From positions 27,420-91,419 of the forward strand of contig JAHECD010000001.1 in NCBI GenBank assembly GCA_024641945.1: 64,000 nucleotides of DNA, written 5' to 3'. The notes below the pieces were generated by a model. The model did not search any database. It saw only the letters and a list, made by a program, of their open reading frames with translations, and was not told where the DNA came from. Shown piece by piece: positions 21,401-29,260 of this stretch; the stretch's first letter is position 1, and every line of letters begins with the position of its first letter. The stretch comes from Rubrivivax sp. GTDB lineage: Bacteria; Pseudomonadota; Gammaproteobacteria; Burkholderiales; Burkholderiaceae_C. A program made the translations under genes and the position numbers.

Positions 21401-21795
21401 ACAACGCCGTCAACATCGTCCTGATGGAAGCGATGCTGGCGCGCCTGGGTGGCGTGAATCTGGTCACCGCCAACCTGCCGCAGGAAGGCCTGGACGTCGC
21501 ACGGCGCGAGCTGCCCGCACTCGTGCTGCTCGACATCCAGTTGCCGGGCATGGACGGTTTCGAGGTGCTGCGCCGGCTGCGCGCCGACGCCTCCACGCGC
21601 GAGATCCCGGTGATCGCCGTGAGTGCGAACGCGATGGAATCCGACCTCGCGGCCGGCCTGGCCGCCGGTTTCGATGCCTACCTGACCAAGCCGCTGGACA
21701 TGCCCGTGCTGCATGCTGCGGTGCGCCAGGCGCTGGCGCAACAGTCACCTCGCCACAGCGGCTTTCACACGCCGGTGGATGCAATCCCGGCGTAG
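18433..21795 (+). CDS. Multi-PAS hybrid sensor histidine kinase
   Basis: A 1120-residue hybrid kinase. The order is a membrane domain with about six helices (residues 20-195), a coiled coil (200-235), four PAS-type segments (about 238-360, 365-470, 475-590 and 600-720), HisKA with the phospho-accepting His743 in SQMSHELRTPMN, HATPase (N box INLLTNAIKYN, G1 DEGRGLS, G2 GTGIGLALS) and a C-terminal receiver with Asp1034 in LLDIQLPGMDGFE and the KPLD lysine. No Hpt or output domain is present and no response regulator is nearby, so its partner is elsewhere. The start is TTG, chosen because GGGAG lies six bases upstream and no ATG/GTG is available in frame. The signal sensed is unknown. The 3' end overlaps the convergent ParA-like gene by 31 bases. 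Confidence 0.9.
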   Translation: MTIDNSASQRALQAERVRLHGQIAASSVGASLLAALALSAALSNVVATGAFRVWALSLGAALALRLAVAWSHRRAGRVRDNGRWLTAYRLCFSAHGLAWALAGTILMPGLAQDQYGLLLFGLTAITTGSLIITSFDVVAAAVFGIPAFAPVVLNAMDGQGKVSGAMGAILALFLLITVVGALRAQRTVREAVRLRVAAAERADEARAHAAHAEQAHGELAEQHHLLSQLLQSTSQGFWFIDNDGITTEVNPAMCILLGRPREAVVGHEVGEFFGGDDLAVLQAQRALRARGLNGAYEIGIVRPDGTRVHCMNNATPISDTHGRQIGSIGLWTDLTARREAETVLRTYEVVANSMTDPVSVTGEDDIYRMVNDAWCRATGVDRAQALGRPTRDVLPADATVPQRLALIECLESNAPRTVRSISPLPGLLGRTTDTTYYPYGEDVAGVRCVVMVTRDVTEQEQSRSALAAGAEYLRGTLNATGDAIFASDSQTPNEPLRFVNEQMLGMWGIPAGKAGSLTPGDIMAYAMPLFVDAEAEARRVAEIIACDEPHESHVHLRDGRVLLRRCIPAQIQGRTARVWSFRDITAQERAAQTLRDSESEVRRLLDAFPGYIAAIDQDYTYTYVNDRLAVVLGAPAEQTVGRHVRDVIGDDRFQMIEDETHRARATGKVVSERTYPATGSRPRLDLEVTHVIGPKQPDGQQITFVFGQDITERKRAKEALIAARDEAERASHAKTQFLSQMSHELRTPMNAIIGFGQLLESDPEHPLSDGQNRYVQELLRGARYLLNLINEVLDLGRIEAGKMQIDRVPVAMCPLVESSLNLVHPLAVQRGIVLVPPDFSVFDHDVLADRTRLKQVLINLLTNAIKYNRDGGRVTMTSRVDDGMLRIEVSDEGRGLSLEQRRRLFQPFERLDADRKGIEGTGIGLALSRRLTEMMRGEIGVDSTPGEGSTFWVRLPLATTRQSSPHVTTMSGALDLLETGSHQTVLYIEDNAVNIVLMEAMLARLGGVNLVTANLPQEGLDVARRELPALVLLDIQLPGMDGFEVLRRLRADASTREIPVIAVSANAMESDLAAGLAAGFDAYLTKPLDMPVLHAAVRQALAQQSPRHSGFHTPVDAIPA

Positions 21796-22544
21796 GCGTT
21801 GTTCAGCCACAGGCGCAGGCGCTGGCGTTCCATCAAGCCGAGCGCGGCGCCGTCGGCATTGTTCTTGGCCGACCAGAAGCTCGCATTGCGGGCGTCGATC
21901 TTCTGCACCACGGTGTCGTGCAGGCGCTTGATGTCGACGACCCGGGCGCCCAGTTCCACCGCACGCTCGAGTTCACCCGAACGCTCGAGCATGCCGAAGT
22001 CGTCGCCACGCAGGTGGTTGCGCACGATCACATAACGCAGGCGCTGGCCGAACCGGTCGAGCAAGCGCTTGAGCAGGTCGACCGAATCGCGGCCCGAGTC
22101 CATCACGTGCCAGTAGTGCACGGCAATGCCGGAAACGTCGGCCATGTCGAGCACGCCGGATTCGTCCATCCAGAGCACCAGCGGGTCATGCGTCTGCGCC
22201 GCCAGGTCCACGAGCACGCGTCGGCCCGGTTGCTCGACCGCCGCCTCGACGATCTTGTCGAGCGCCTCGTAGCGGTCCACCAGCACGGGCGACGCGTAGT
22301 CGGCATAAAAGCGCAACAGCGAACCGTGGGAGCGGTCGGTATCGAAGCCGAGGAACGGGATCTGGTGGTCGATCATGTACTGCGCGATCAGGCGCGACAA
22401 CATCGACTTTCCGACACCGCCCTTCTCGCCCCCGACGAGGTGGATGTGGGACAAGGTCTGGTTCTCGAGCGTAGGGACTTCCATGGTGGCCGTTTCAGGT
22501 TCGGGTTCAGGTTCGGGTGGGATCGTTCGATTCTGCCCCGCCAT
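21765..22544 (-). CDS. ParA/MinD-like P-loop ATPase
   Basis: A 259-residue SIMIBI-class ATPase. The deviant Walker A motif is GGEKGGVGKSMLSRL (about residues 38-52), and the following strand has LGFDTDRSHGS. The later VLVDLAAQTHDPL would be the Walker B region. Such proteins position or partition cargo or act in mobilisation; this one is chromosomal with no ParB or parS seen. The start overlaps the MFS stop (TGATG). The N-terminal PEPEPEPET stretch comes from imperfect hexamer repeats in the DNA. An internal ATG at 22484 is an alternative start. Role unknown. Confidence 0.78.
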   Translation of the reverse strand: MAGQNRTIPPEPEPEPETATMEVPTLENQTLSHIHLVGGEKGGVGKSMLSRLIAQYMIDHQIPFLGFDTDRSHGSLLRFYADYASPVLVDRYEALDKIVEAAVEQPGRRVLVDLAAQTHDPLVLWMDESGVLDMADVSGIAVHYWHVMDSGRDSVDLLKRLLDRFGQRLRYVIVRNHLRGDDFGMLERSGELERAVELGARVVDIKRLHDTVVQKIDARNASFWSAKNNADGAALGLMERQRLRLWLNNAYAGIASTGV

Positions 22545-23785
22545 CAGGCCGGCGCCGTCTGCGCGGCGGGCGTTTGCGGCGGGCGGCTGCGATACAGCAG
22601 GTAGCCGGCGATCGACAGATTAAGCAGGTTCCACGCCACGCCGTTCAAGAACGCGGCGTCGTAGGAACCGGTCAGGTCGAACACCTTGCCCGACATCCAG
22701 CCACCCAGCGCCATGCCGAACAGCGTGGCCATCAGCACCGTGCCGACCCGCGCCCCGGCCTCGGCAGGTGGGAAATGCTCGCGCACGATGATCGCGTAGC
22801 TCGGCACGATGCCTCCCTGGAACAGGCCGAACAGCGCCGAGATCACGTACAGCGACAGCAACGAGTCGAACGGGATGAACAGCAGCAGCGCCACGCCCTG
22901 CAGCACCGAGCCCATCAGCAGCGTGCGCAGGCCGCCGATGCGGTCGCAGATGGCGCCCGAGATGAGCCGGCTCGCAATGCCCGCGGCCAGCATCAGCGAC
23001 AGCATCTGCGCGCCGCGCGCGGCACCGAAACCGAGGTCGGTGCAGTACGCCACGATGTGCACCTGCGGCATCGACATCGCGACACAGCAGGCCACGCCGG
23101 CCACACACAGCAACGCCTGCGCATGCCCCATCGACAGGCCGAACGGCCGCTGCGACGGCGTCGCCGACCCGGACCGCCGCGCGGTCGCGGCAACGGCCAG
23201 CGGCGGGCGTGGCCGCATCAGCAGCGCCAGCAGCGGCAATGTCAGCGCGCAGAAGATGCCCAGCCCCAGGTAAGCCTGGCGCCAGCCCGCGGTCTCGACG
23301 AAGTGCTGCACGATCGGCGGCCAGACCGCGCCGGCGACGTAATTGCCACTGGCGCAGATGGCCACGGCGATGCCGCGCCGGCGCACGAACCACAGCGACG
23401 TGTCGGCCACCAGCGGCGCAAACGTGGCCGAACTGCCGGCCAGTCCCAGCAGCAGCCCGTGCACGAGCGCGAAGATCCAGATGTTGGGCGCCATCGACGC
23501 CAGGCTGAACCCCAGGCCGAGCCCCGCGGCGCCGATCATCAGCGGCAGCATGACGCCGAAGCGGTCAGCCAGCCGCCCCATCACGATGCCCCCGATGCCA
23601 AACCCGAGCATCAGCAGCGTGTACGGCAGCGCCGCGTCGGACCGGGTGACGCCGAACTCGGCCTGCACCGCGGGCAGCACCACCGACACCACGTACATCG
23701 CATTGCTGCCGATCGTCATCAGGGCCAGGGTGACGACCAGGCGCGTCCACGCGTAGCGGCTGTCGGCAGCAGGCCCCTGGCTCAT
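22544..23785 (-). CDS. MFS transporter
   Basis: A 413-residue major facilitator with 12 predicted helices. The loop 2-3 signature is GRLADRFGVMLPL, and its repeat after helix 8 is SGAICDRIGGLRTLL. The WFVRRRGIAVAICASGNYVAG segment fits the monocarboxylate/oxalate-type (MCT, OFA) branch of the MFS, which often carries organic acids. It is coupled by short overlaps to the epimerase upstream (ATGA at 23782) and the ParA-like gene downstream. Substrate unknown. Confidence 0.85.
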   Translation of the reverse strand: MSQGPAADSRYAWTRLVVTLALMTIGSNAMYVVSVVLPAVQAEFGVTRSDAALPYTLLMLGFGIGGIVMGRLADRFGVMLPLMIGAAGLGLGFSLASMAPNIWIFALVHGLLLGLAGSSATFAPLVADTSLWFVRRRGIAVAICASGNYVAGAVWPPIVQHFVETAGWRQAYLGLGIFCALTLPLLALLMRPRPPLAVAATARRSGSATPSQRPFGLSMGHAQALLCVAGVACCVAMSMPQVHIVAYCTDLGFGAARGAQMLSLMLAAGIASRLISGAICDRIGGLRTLLMGSVLQGVALLLFIPFDSLLSLYVISALFGLFQGGIVPSYAIIVREHFPPAEAGARVGTVLMATLFGMALGGWMSGKVFDLTGSYDAAFLNGVAWNLLNLSIAGYLLYRSRPPQTPAAQTAPA

Positions 23786-24780
23786 CGCAGGGCCTGCAGT
23801 GCGTCACTTTCACGCTCCGGCGTCAGACCGGCCAGCGTGAACGCCTGCTCGGCCGGCGGCAGCGCACGGTGCCATGCCAGTGTGTCGGCGACCGTGCCCC
23901 CGAGTGGCCGGATCTGCAGGCCTGCCGACAGCGCGGCGGACACGTCGCTGCGCATGAAGGCCGCGTACGCGCCCTGCGGCGGCAGCCACAGCGGCAGATC
24001 GACCCAGGCCTTCAGTCCGAGACGCTCGATCGTGGGCGCGTCGGCCCACACGCGCCGCAGCCGTCGCCCTGACACGGCCGTGCACGCCTCGACCACATCG
24101 CCGAAGCACCACTGTCCTGGCGGCGACGCTGCATTGAAGATGCCGCCGCGTCCGGCCTCCAGCAGACCGAGCATGAAGGCCGCCAGGTCGCGCGCATCGA
24201 TGAACTGCACCGCGTCGCCCGGGTCGCCCGGCATCAGCACCGGCTCGCCCCCGGTGGCGCGGGCGATGCGGGCCGGCCAGTAGGTGAAGCGCTGCGTCGG
24301 GTCGAGCGGCCCGACCACCAGACCCGGGCGCACGATCGTGCTGCGCGCGGCACCGAGGCGCGACAGCAGCGCCTGTTCGCACAGCGCCTTCAGCGGTCCG
24401 TAGGTGCGTCCGTCGACGACTTCGGTATCGGGATCCTCGATCGTGCCCGTCGCCGAAGATTCGTCGTTCGGCGACGCGAACGACGCATAGACCGACACGC
24501 TGGAGACGAAGAGGTAGCGACCCACCGCCGCGTCGAGCGCCGCGGCCATCGCGGCCACCTCGCGCGGCAGGTAGCCGCACGTGTCGACCGCGGCATCCCA
24601 GCGGCCGCCGCGCAGGGCCGACAGATCCTGGCGCCGGTCGCCGGCGAGTGCGGTCACGCCGGGCGGCGGCGGGGCACTGAGCCCGCGGTTGAACACCGTG
24701 ACCTCGTGCCCGCGCGCGAGCGCGGCTTCCACCAGGTGCCGGCCGACGAACCGCCCCCCGCCGATGACGAGGAGTTTCAT
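23782..24780 (-). CDS. NAD-dependent epimerase/dehydratase family protein (SDR)
   Basis: A 332-residue extended SDR. The nucleotide motif MKLLVIGGGRFVGRHLVEAA is at the N-terminus, the catalytic Ser lies in FVSSVSVYA, and the YxxxK pair appears as YGPLKALCE (about residues 125-130). Close relatives are annotated as epimerases or isoflavone-reductase-like enzymes; the substrate is not clear. The ATG at 24780 overlaps the sbcB stop and the gene's own stop overlaps the MFS start. Confidence 0.82.
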   Translation of the reverse strand: MKLLVIGGGRFVGRHLVEAALARGHEVTVFNRGLSAPPPPGVTALAGDRRQDLSALRGGRWDAAVDTCGYLPREVAAMAAALDAAVGRYLFVSSVSVYASFASPNDESSATGTIEDPDTEVVDGRTYGPLKALCEQALLSRLGAARSTIVRPGLVVGPLDPTQRFTYWPARIARATGGEPVLMPGDPGDAVQFIDARDLAAFMLGLLEAGRGGIFNAASPPGQWCFGDVVEACTAVSGRRLRRVWADAPTIERLGLKAWVDLPLWLPPQGAYAAFMRSDVSAALSAGLQIRPLGGTVADTLAWHRALPPAEQAFTLAGLTPERESDALQALR

Positions 24781-26210
24781 GCTTCGGGCGCGATCTGTTC
24801 GGCCCAGTCGTAGAGCGCGGACAGGATGCCCTGCGCACGTTCGTCGGCACCTTCGTTGAGCAGGTCGATGCGGTCGAAGAAGGCCTGCAGCGTCTGCGCG
24901 CCGGCCTCGCCATCGATCAGCCGGGCACGACGGTGCTCCTCCCAGCGCCGCGTCTCGTCGGCCGACAGCGTGGCCGGGAAATTGCGCGCGCGGTAGCGAA
25001 AGAGCAATTCGTCCAGGCGCGCGTCGTGCAAGGTCGGCCGCTCGCGCGCCAGCGCCTCGGGTGCGAGTTCGCGCAGGCGCTGCAGCTTGCGCCGGTCGTC
25101 GTTGCCGACGAAGCCACCGTAAAGGTCTTCGTCCACATCGGGCGTTGCAGTGTCGCGATCGCGCGCGAACACACCGTCCCACACACCGGCCATCGCGCCG
25201 ACCATGCGCGACGCCGCCTCCGCGTGCTTGTGCGCCAGCGCCAGATCGACGCCCCAGCGCTCGGCCATTCCGGGTGCGAGGGTCTTCAGGTTTGCGATCA
25301 CGACGGGCGACTTGTTGATGTGGATCGTCTTGATCGGCAGCCGGGTCTTGCCCTCCTCGGCGAGTTCCTCGCTGCGCCGGAACATCCGGTCACGGATCTC
25401 GGCGGCGTTCAGCGCCATCAGTTCCGCCGGGTCGTGGGCGAGGTCCCACACGATGACCTCGTTCTTGTTCGTCGGGTGAGGTGCAAAAGGCCAGACGACC
25501 GCGAGGCAGCCGCGCTCGGCCGGGTACATGCCGGAGACATGCAGCACGGGCTTGCCGAGCACCAGCTCGCCCTGCACCGCGGCCTTGCTGCGCAGCTTGA
25601 GGCAGAACTCCCACAGCTTGGGCTGCGCGGTCTTGACGAGGCGCGCCAGCGAGACCGTCGCACGCACGTCGGACAACGCATCGTGCGCGGACTCGTGGCC
25701 CACGTCGTTGGCGGCGGTCAGGTGCTCGAGCTTGAAGCTCTGCCGACCGTCGTCGTGCTTCGGCCAGACGATGCCGTCGGGCCGCAGGGCATACGCGCAG
25801 CGCACGGTGTCGAGCAGGTCCCAGCGGCCGCACTCGTTCTGCCACTCGCGGGCATACGGGTCGATCAGGTTGCGCCAGAACAGGAAGCGCGTGACCTCGT
25901 CGTCGAAGCGGATGCTGTTGTAGCCCACGCCCACGGTGCCGGGCTGCGCAAGCTGGCGTTCGATTTCGGCCGCGAAGGCGTGTTCGGGCACGCCGACTTC
26001 GAGACAATGCTGCGGCACGATGCCGGTGAGCAGGCAGCTTTCGGGATCCGGCAACTGGTCGGTGGGTGGCTGGCAATGCAGCATCACCGGCGCGTCGATC
26101 TCGTTCAGCTCGGCGTCGGTGCGCAGACCTGCGAACTGCGCCGGCCGGTCGCGCCGCGGCACACGCCCGAACGTCTCGTAGTCGTGCCAGAGGAAGCTGA
26201 AATCGGCCAT
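24777..26210 (-). CDS. sbcB: Exodeoxyribonuclease I
   Basis: A 477-residue 3'-5' single-strand DNA exonuclease with a role in recombination and mismatch repair. The DEDD-type exonuclease motifs are visible: FLWHDYETFG (Exo I), GVGYNSIRFDDEV (Exo II) and HDALSDVRATVSLA (Exo III). SH3-like and C-terminal helical regions follow. Length matches E. coli SbcB (about 475). It is the first gene of the coupled set with the epimerase, MFS and ParA-like genes. Confidence 0.94.
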   Translation of the reverse strand: MADFSFLWHDYETFGRVPRRDRPAQFAGLRTDAELNEIDAPVMLHCQPPTDQLPDPESCLLTGIVPQHCLEVGVPEHAFAAEIERQLAQPGTVGVGYNSIRFDDEVTRFLFWRNLIDPYAREWQNECGRWDLLDTVRCAYALRPDGIVWPKHDDGRQSFKLEHLTAANDVGHESAHDALSDVRATVSLARLVKTAQPKLWEFCLKLRSKAAVQGELVLGKPVLHVSGMYPAERGCLAVVWPFAPHPTNKNEVIVWDLAHDPAELMALNAAEIRDRMFRRSEELAEEGKTRLPIKTIHINKSPVVIANLKTLAPGMAERWGVDLALAHKHAEAASRMVGAMAGVWDGVFARDRDTATPDVDEDLYGGFVGNDDRRKLQRLRELAPEALARERPTLHDARLDELLFRYRARNFPATLSADETRRWEEHRRARLIDGEAGAQTLQAFFDRIDLLNEGADERAQGILSALYDWAEQIAPEA

Positions 26211-26280
26211 CGGGCGACGATAGCGCAAGTGCCCGCAGCGGCAGCGCGACCGCGCACCCGCATCCTGTTCGATCAGCGGG

Positions 26281-28029
26281 TTAGGGGGCGCCGGGAATGC
26301 GCTTCGAGCGATCCGCCGGCATCAGGAAGTCGAAGTCGACACCCTGGTCCGCCTGCGTCACCGTCTGCAGGAACAGCCGGCGGTAACCGCGTTCGGCCGT
26401 CGGCTCCACCACCGGCCTTGCTGCGGCGCGCGAGGCCAGTTCCTCCGCGCTCACCAGCAGGGCGATTTCGCGCTGCGCGACGCTCAGGCGGATGCGATCG
26501 CCATCACGCACATGCGCCAGCGGGCCGCCCACCGCCGCCTCGGGCGTCACGTGCAGGACGATCGTGCCGAAGGCGGTGCCGCTCATGCGGCCGTCGCTGA
26601 TGCGCACCATGTCCTTCACGCCGGCCCGGGCGAGCTTCAGCGGGATTGGCAAGTAGCCCGCCTCGGGCATGCCGGGCGCGCCTTTCGGGCCGATGCGCTT
26701 GAGCACCAGCACGTCGTCGGCCGTCACGTCGAGGGCGGGGTCGTCGATGCGCGAGGCGAGGTCGGCGGCGTCCTCGAAGACCACCGCGCGGCCCTCGTGT
26801 TCCATCAGCGCCGGGCTCGCTGCCGACTGCTTGATGATCGCCCCGCCGGGGGCCAGGTTGCCCTGCAGCACGGCGATGCCGCCTTGCGGATAGATCGGGT
26901 TGGACAGTGGCCGCACGACGGTCTGCGCAAACGCGGGGCCGGCGGCGTCGAGCTCCTCGCCGAGCGTGCGGCCGGTGACCGTGAGGGCGTCCAGGTGCAG
27001 CAGCGGGCGCAGCGCGCGCAGCAGCGTCGCCATGCCGCCGGCGTGGTGGAAGTCCTCCATGTAGTGGTCGCCGCTCGGCTTGAGGTCGAGCAGCACCGGC
27101 GTCTCGCGCCCCATGCGGTCGAGTGCCGGCAGGTCCATCTCGAAACCGAGCCGGCCGGCGATCGCGGTGAGGTGCACCACGGCATTCGTCGAGCCGCCGA
27201 TCGCGAGCAGCACCCGCATTGCGTTCTCGAACGCCTTGGCCGTGAGCACCCGGTCGATCGTGAGGCGCTCGCGCGCGATGCGCACCGCCTGCCCGCCGGT
27301 GCGCTCGGCGATGCGCATGCGGTCGGCCGTCACGGCCGGCGGGCTGGCGCCGCCCGGCACCGTCATGCCCAGCGCCTCGGCGATGCAGGCCATCGTGCTG
27401 GCCGTGCCCATCACGGAACAGGTGCCCACGCTCGCGACGAGCTGGTCGTTGACGGCCGCGATCTCGTCGGCGCCGATGTCCTGCGCGCGATAGCGCGCCC
27501 AGTAGCGCCGGCAATCGGTGCAGGCGCCGACACGTTCGCCGCGGTGCGAGCCGGTGAGCATCGAGCCCGTGATGAGCTGGATCGCCGGGATGCCCGCCGA
27601 TGCCGCGCCCATCAGCTGCGCCGGCACGGTCTTGTCGCAGCCGCCGATCAGCACCACCGCGTCCATCGGCTGCGCGCGGATCAGCTCCTCGGTGTCCATC
27701 GACATGAGGTTGCGCAGGTACATGCTCGTCGGCGCAGAGAAACTCTCGTGCAGCGAGATCGTCGGGAAGTCCATCGGCAGCCCGCCCGCCAGCATCACGC
27801 CGCGCTTGACCGCCTCGATCAGCTGCGGCGCATTGCCGTGGCACGGGTTGTAGGCGCTGCCGGTGCTGGTGATGCCGATGACCGGGCGATCGAGCGCGTT
27901 GTCGGAGAAGCCCGCACCCTTGATGAAGGCCTTGCGCAGGAAGAGCGAAAAACCGGCATCGCCGTAGCTCGTGAGCCCCTTGTGCATGCCCGAAGGCGCT
28001 TCGTCTCTGTCGGCAGGCTGGTCACTCAT
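26281..28029 (-). CDS. IlvD/Edd-family dehydratase (probable sugar-acid dehydratase)
   Basis: A 582-residue Fe-S dehydratase of the IlvD/Edd superfamily. Cluster cysteines are in GGCDKTVPAQLMG, ACTDCRRYW and GTCSVMGTASTM; the metal and substrate regions GGSTNAVVHLTAIA and SDGRMSGTAFGTIV are also clear. The ACTDC insertion and the transporter/aldolase neighbours favour a sugar-acid (aldonate) dehydratase making a 2-keto-3-deoxy acid over the valine-pathway enzyme. It is divergent from the TRAP transport genes across a 170-base gap. The substrate is not determined by sequence. Confidence 0.85.
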   Translation of the reverse strand: MSDQPADRDEAPSGMHKGLTSYGDAGFSLFLRKAFIKGAGFSDNALDRPVIGITSTGSAYNPCHGNAPQLIEAVKRGVMLAGGLPMDFPTISLHESFSAPTSMYLRNLMSMDTEELIRAQPMDAVVLIGGCDKTVPAQLMGAASAGIPAIQLITGSMLTGSHRGERVGACTDCRRYWARYRAQDIGADEIAAVNDQLVASVGTCSVMGTASTMACIAEALGMTVPGGASPPAVTADRMRIAERTGGQAVRIARERLTIDRVLTAKAFENAMRVLLAIGGSTNAVVHLTAIAGRLGFEMDLPALDRMGRETPVLLDLKPSGDHYMEDFHHAGGMATLLRALRPLLHLDALTVTGRTLGEELDAAGPAFAQTVVRPLSNPIYPQGGIAVLQGNLAPGGAIIKQSAASPALMEHEGRAVVFEDAADLASRIDDPALDVTADDVLVLKRIGPKGAPGMPEAGYLPIPLKLARAGVKDMVRISDGRMSGTAFGTIVLHVTPEAAVGGPLAHVRDGDRIRLSVAQREIALLVSAEELASRAAARPVVEPTAERGYRRLFLQTVTQADQGVDFDFLMPADRSKRIPGAP

Positions 28030-28199
28030 GGGCGGTCCGTTGGCGTCGTGGCTGCGGCACAGCGTATCAGGTGCAACCCCGACAGGATGTCGCGCGGCGT
28101 GATGGAAAGTCTGTAGCGCACGGCGGGCCCCTGGATGGAAGAATGAACCGAGCGGTCTCTCGCTCGGAGCGGCGCACCTCACTCTTCAACGGAGCTCCC

Positions 28200-29159
28200 A
28201 TGAAGAACCTCAGGTCTGCATTCGGTTTGTTGCTCGGCGGCGTGGTGCTGTCTTTGAGCGCACAAGCACAGAACATCTCCATCGCCACCGGTGGCACCGG
28301 TGGTGTGTACTACCCGATGGGCGGCGGCATCGCCGCGGTGCTGTCCAAGCACATGCCCGGCATGCAGGCGACCGCCGAGGTGACTGGCGGCTCGGTCGAC
28401 AACCTCAAGCTCGTCGGCAGCGGCAAGCCCTATGTCGGCTTCTCGATGACGGATGCCGGCCAGGACGCCTATCAGGGCGTGGGCAAGTTCAACGGCAACA
28501 AGGTCGCGCTGAAGACGCTGATGATCCTGTACCCGAACCGCATGCACGTCGTCAGCGTCGAAGGCCGTGGCGTCAACACGATGGCCGACCTGAAGGGCAA
28601 GCGCGTCTCCACCGGCTCGCCGGGCAGCGCGACGGAGGTCATGGCGTTCCGGCTGATCGAGGCGGTGGGCCTCGACAAGGACAAGGACCTCAAGCGCGAG
28701 CGCCTCGGCGTGGCCGAGTCCGTCAACGCGATGAAGGACGGCAAGATCGATGCGTTCTTCTGGGTCGGCGGGCTGCCCACCGCCGGTGTCACCGACCTCG
28801 CCAACACCCCGGGCACCAAGCTCAAGATGATCGACCACGCCGACGCGGTGGCCGCGATGAACAAGAAGTACGGCAACCTCTACGTGGAGGATTCGATCCC
28901 GAAGAGCACCTACCGCGGCATGGACAGCGACAACAAGCAGGCCACGGTGATGAACATCCTCGTTGCGCACGAAAGCATGGACGACAAGACGGCGCACGAC
29001 ATCGTCAAGACGATCTTCGAGCGCCGCGACGACCTGATCGCCGTGCACAAGGAAGCCGCCAACTTCAAGCTCGAGAACCAGAAGAGCGCGGCCACGCCGA
29101 TCCCGTTCCACCCGGGCGCGGCGAAGTACTTTGCCGAAAAGGGCGTCAAGCTCGACTGA
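28200..29159 (+). CDS. TAXI-family TRAP transporter solute-binding protein
   Basis: A 319-residue periplasmic protein. A signal peptide ends at SAQA-QNISIATGG. The mature N-terminus ISIATGGTGGVYYPMGGGIA is the TAXI family signature, and GKRVSTGSPGSATE is a second family motif. TAXI proteins pair with fused 4TM/12TM permeases for organic acid uptake driven by ion gradients. GGAG is six bases upstream of the ATG. A terminator-like hairpin follows, which may reduce but need not stop read-through to the permease. Confidence 0.92.
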   Translation: MKNLRSAFGLLLGGVVLSLSAQAQNISIATGGTGGVYYPMGGGIAAVLSKHMPGMQATAEVTGGSVDNLKLVGSGKPYVGFSMTDAGQDAYQGVGKFNGNKVALKTLMILYPNRMHVVSVEGRGVNTMADLKGKRVSTGSPGSATEVMAFRLIEAVGLDKDKDLKRERLGVAESVNAMKDGKIDAFFWVGGLPTAGVTDLANTPGTKLKMIDHADAVAAMNKKYGNLYVEDSIPKSTYRGMDSDNKQATVMNILVAHESMDDKTAHDIVKTIFERRDDLIAVHKEAANFKLENQKSAATPIPFHPGAAKYFAEKGVKLD

Positions 29160-29183
29160 GCCGGCACGCCGCAGCGCCACGTA

Positions 29184-29220
29184 CGGGCCCCCGCCGCCCC
29201 GCTCGGGGGCCCGCTTCTTT
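29184..29220 (+). terminator. Terminator/attenuator after the TAXI protein
   Basis: CGGGCCCCCG (29184-29193) pairs perfectly with CGGGGGCCCG (29204-29213), followed by CTTCTTT. It lies between the binding protein and permease genes, a common way to make more binding protein than permease. Confidence 0.7.
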
Positions 29221-29260
29221 CGCACCCTGACCCGGCCCCGGTCAAGCGCGGCCCGATACC

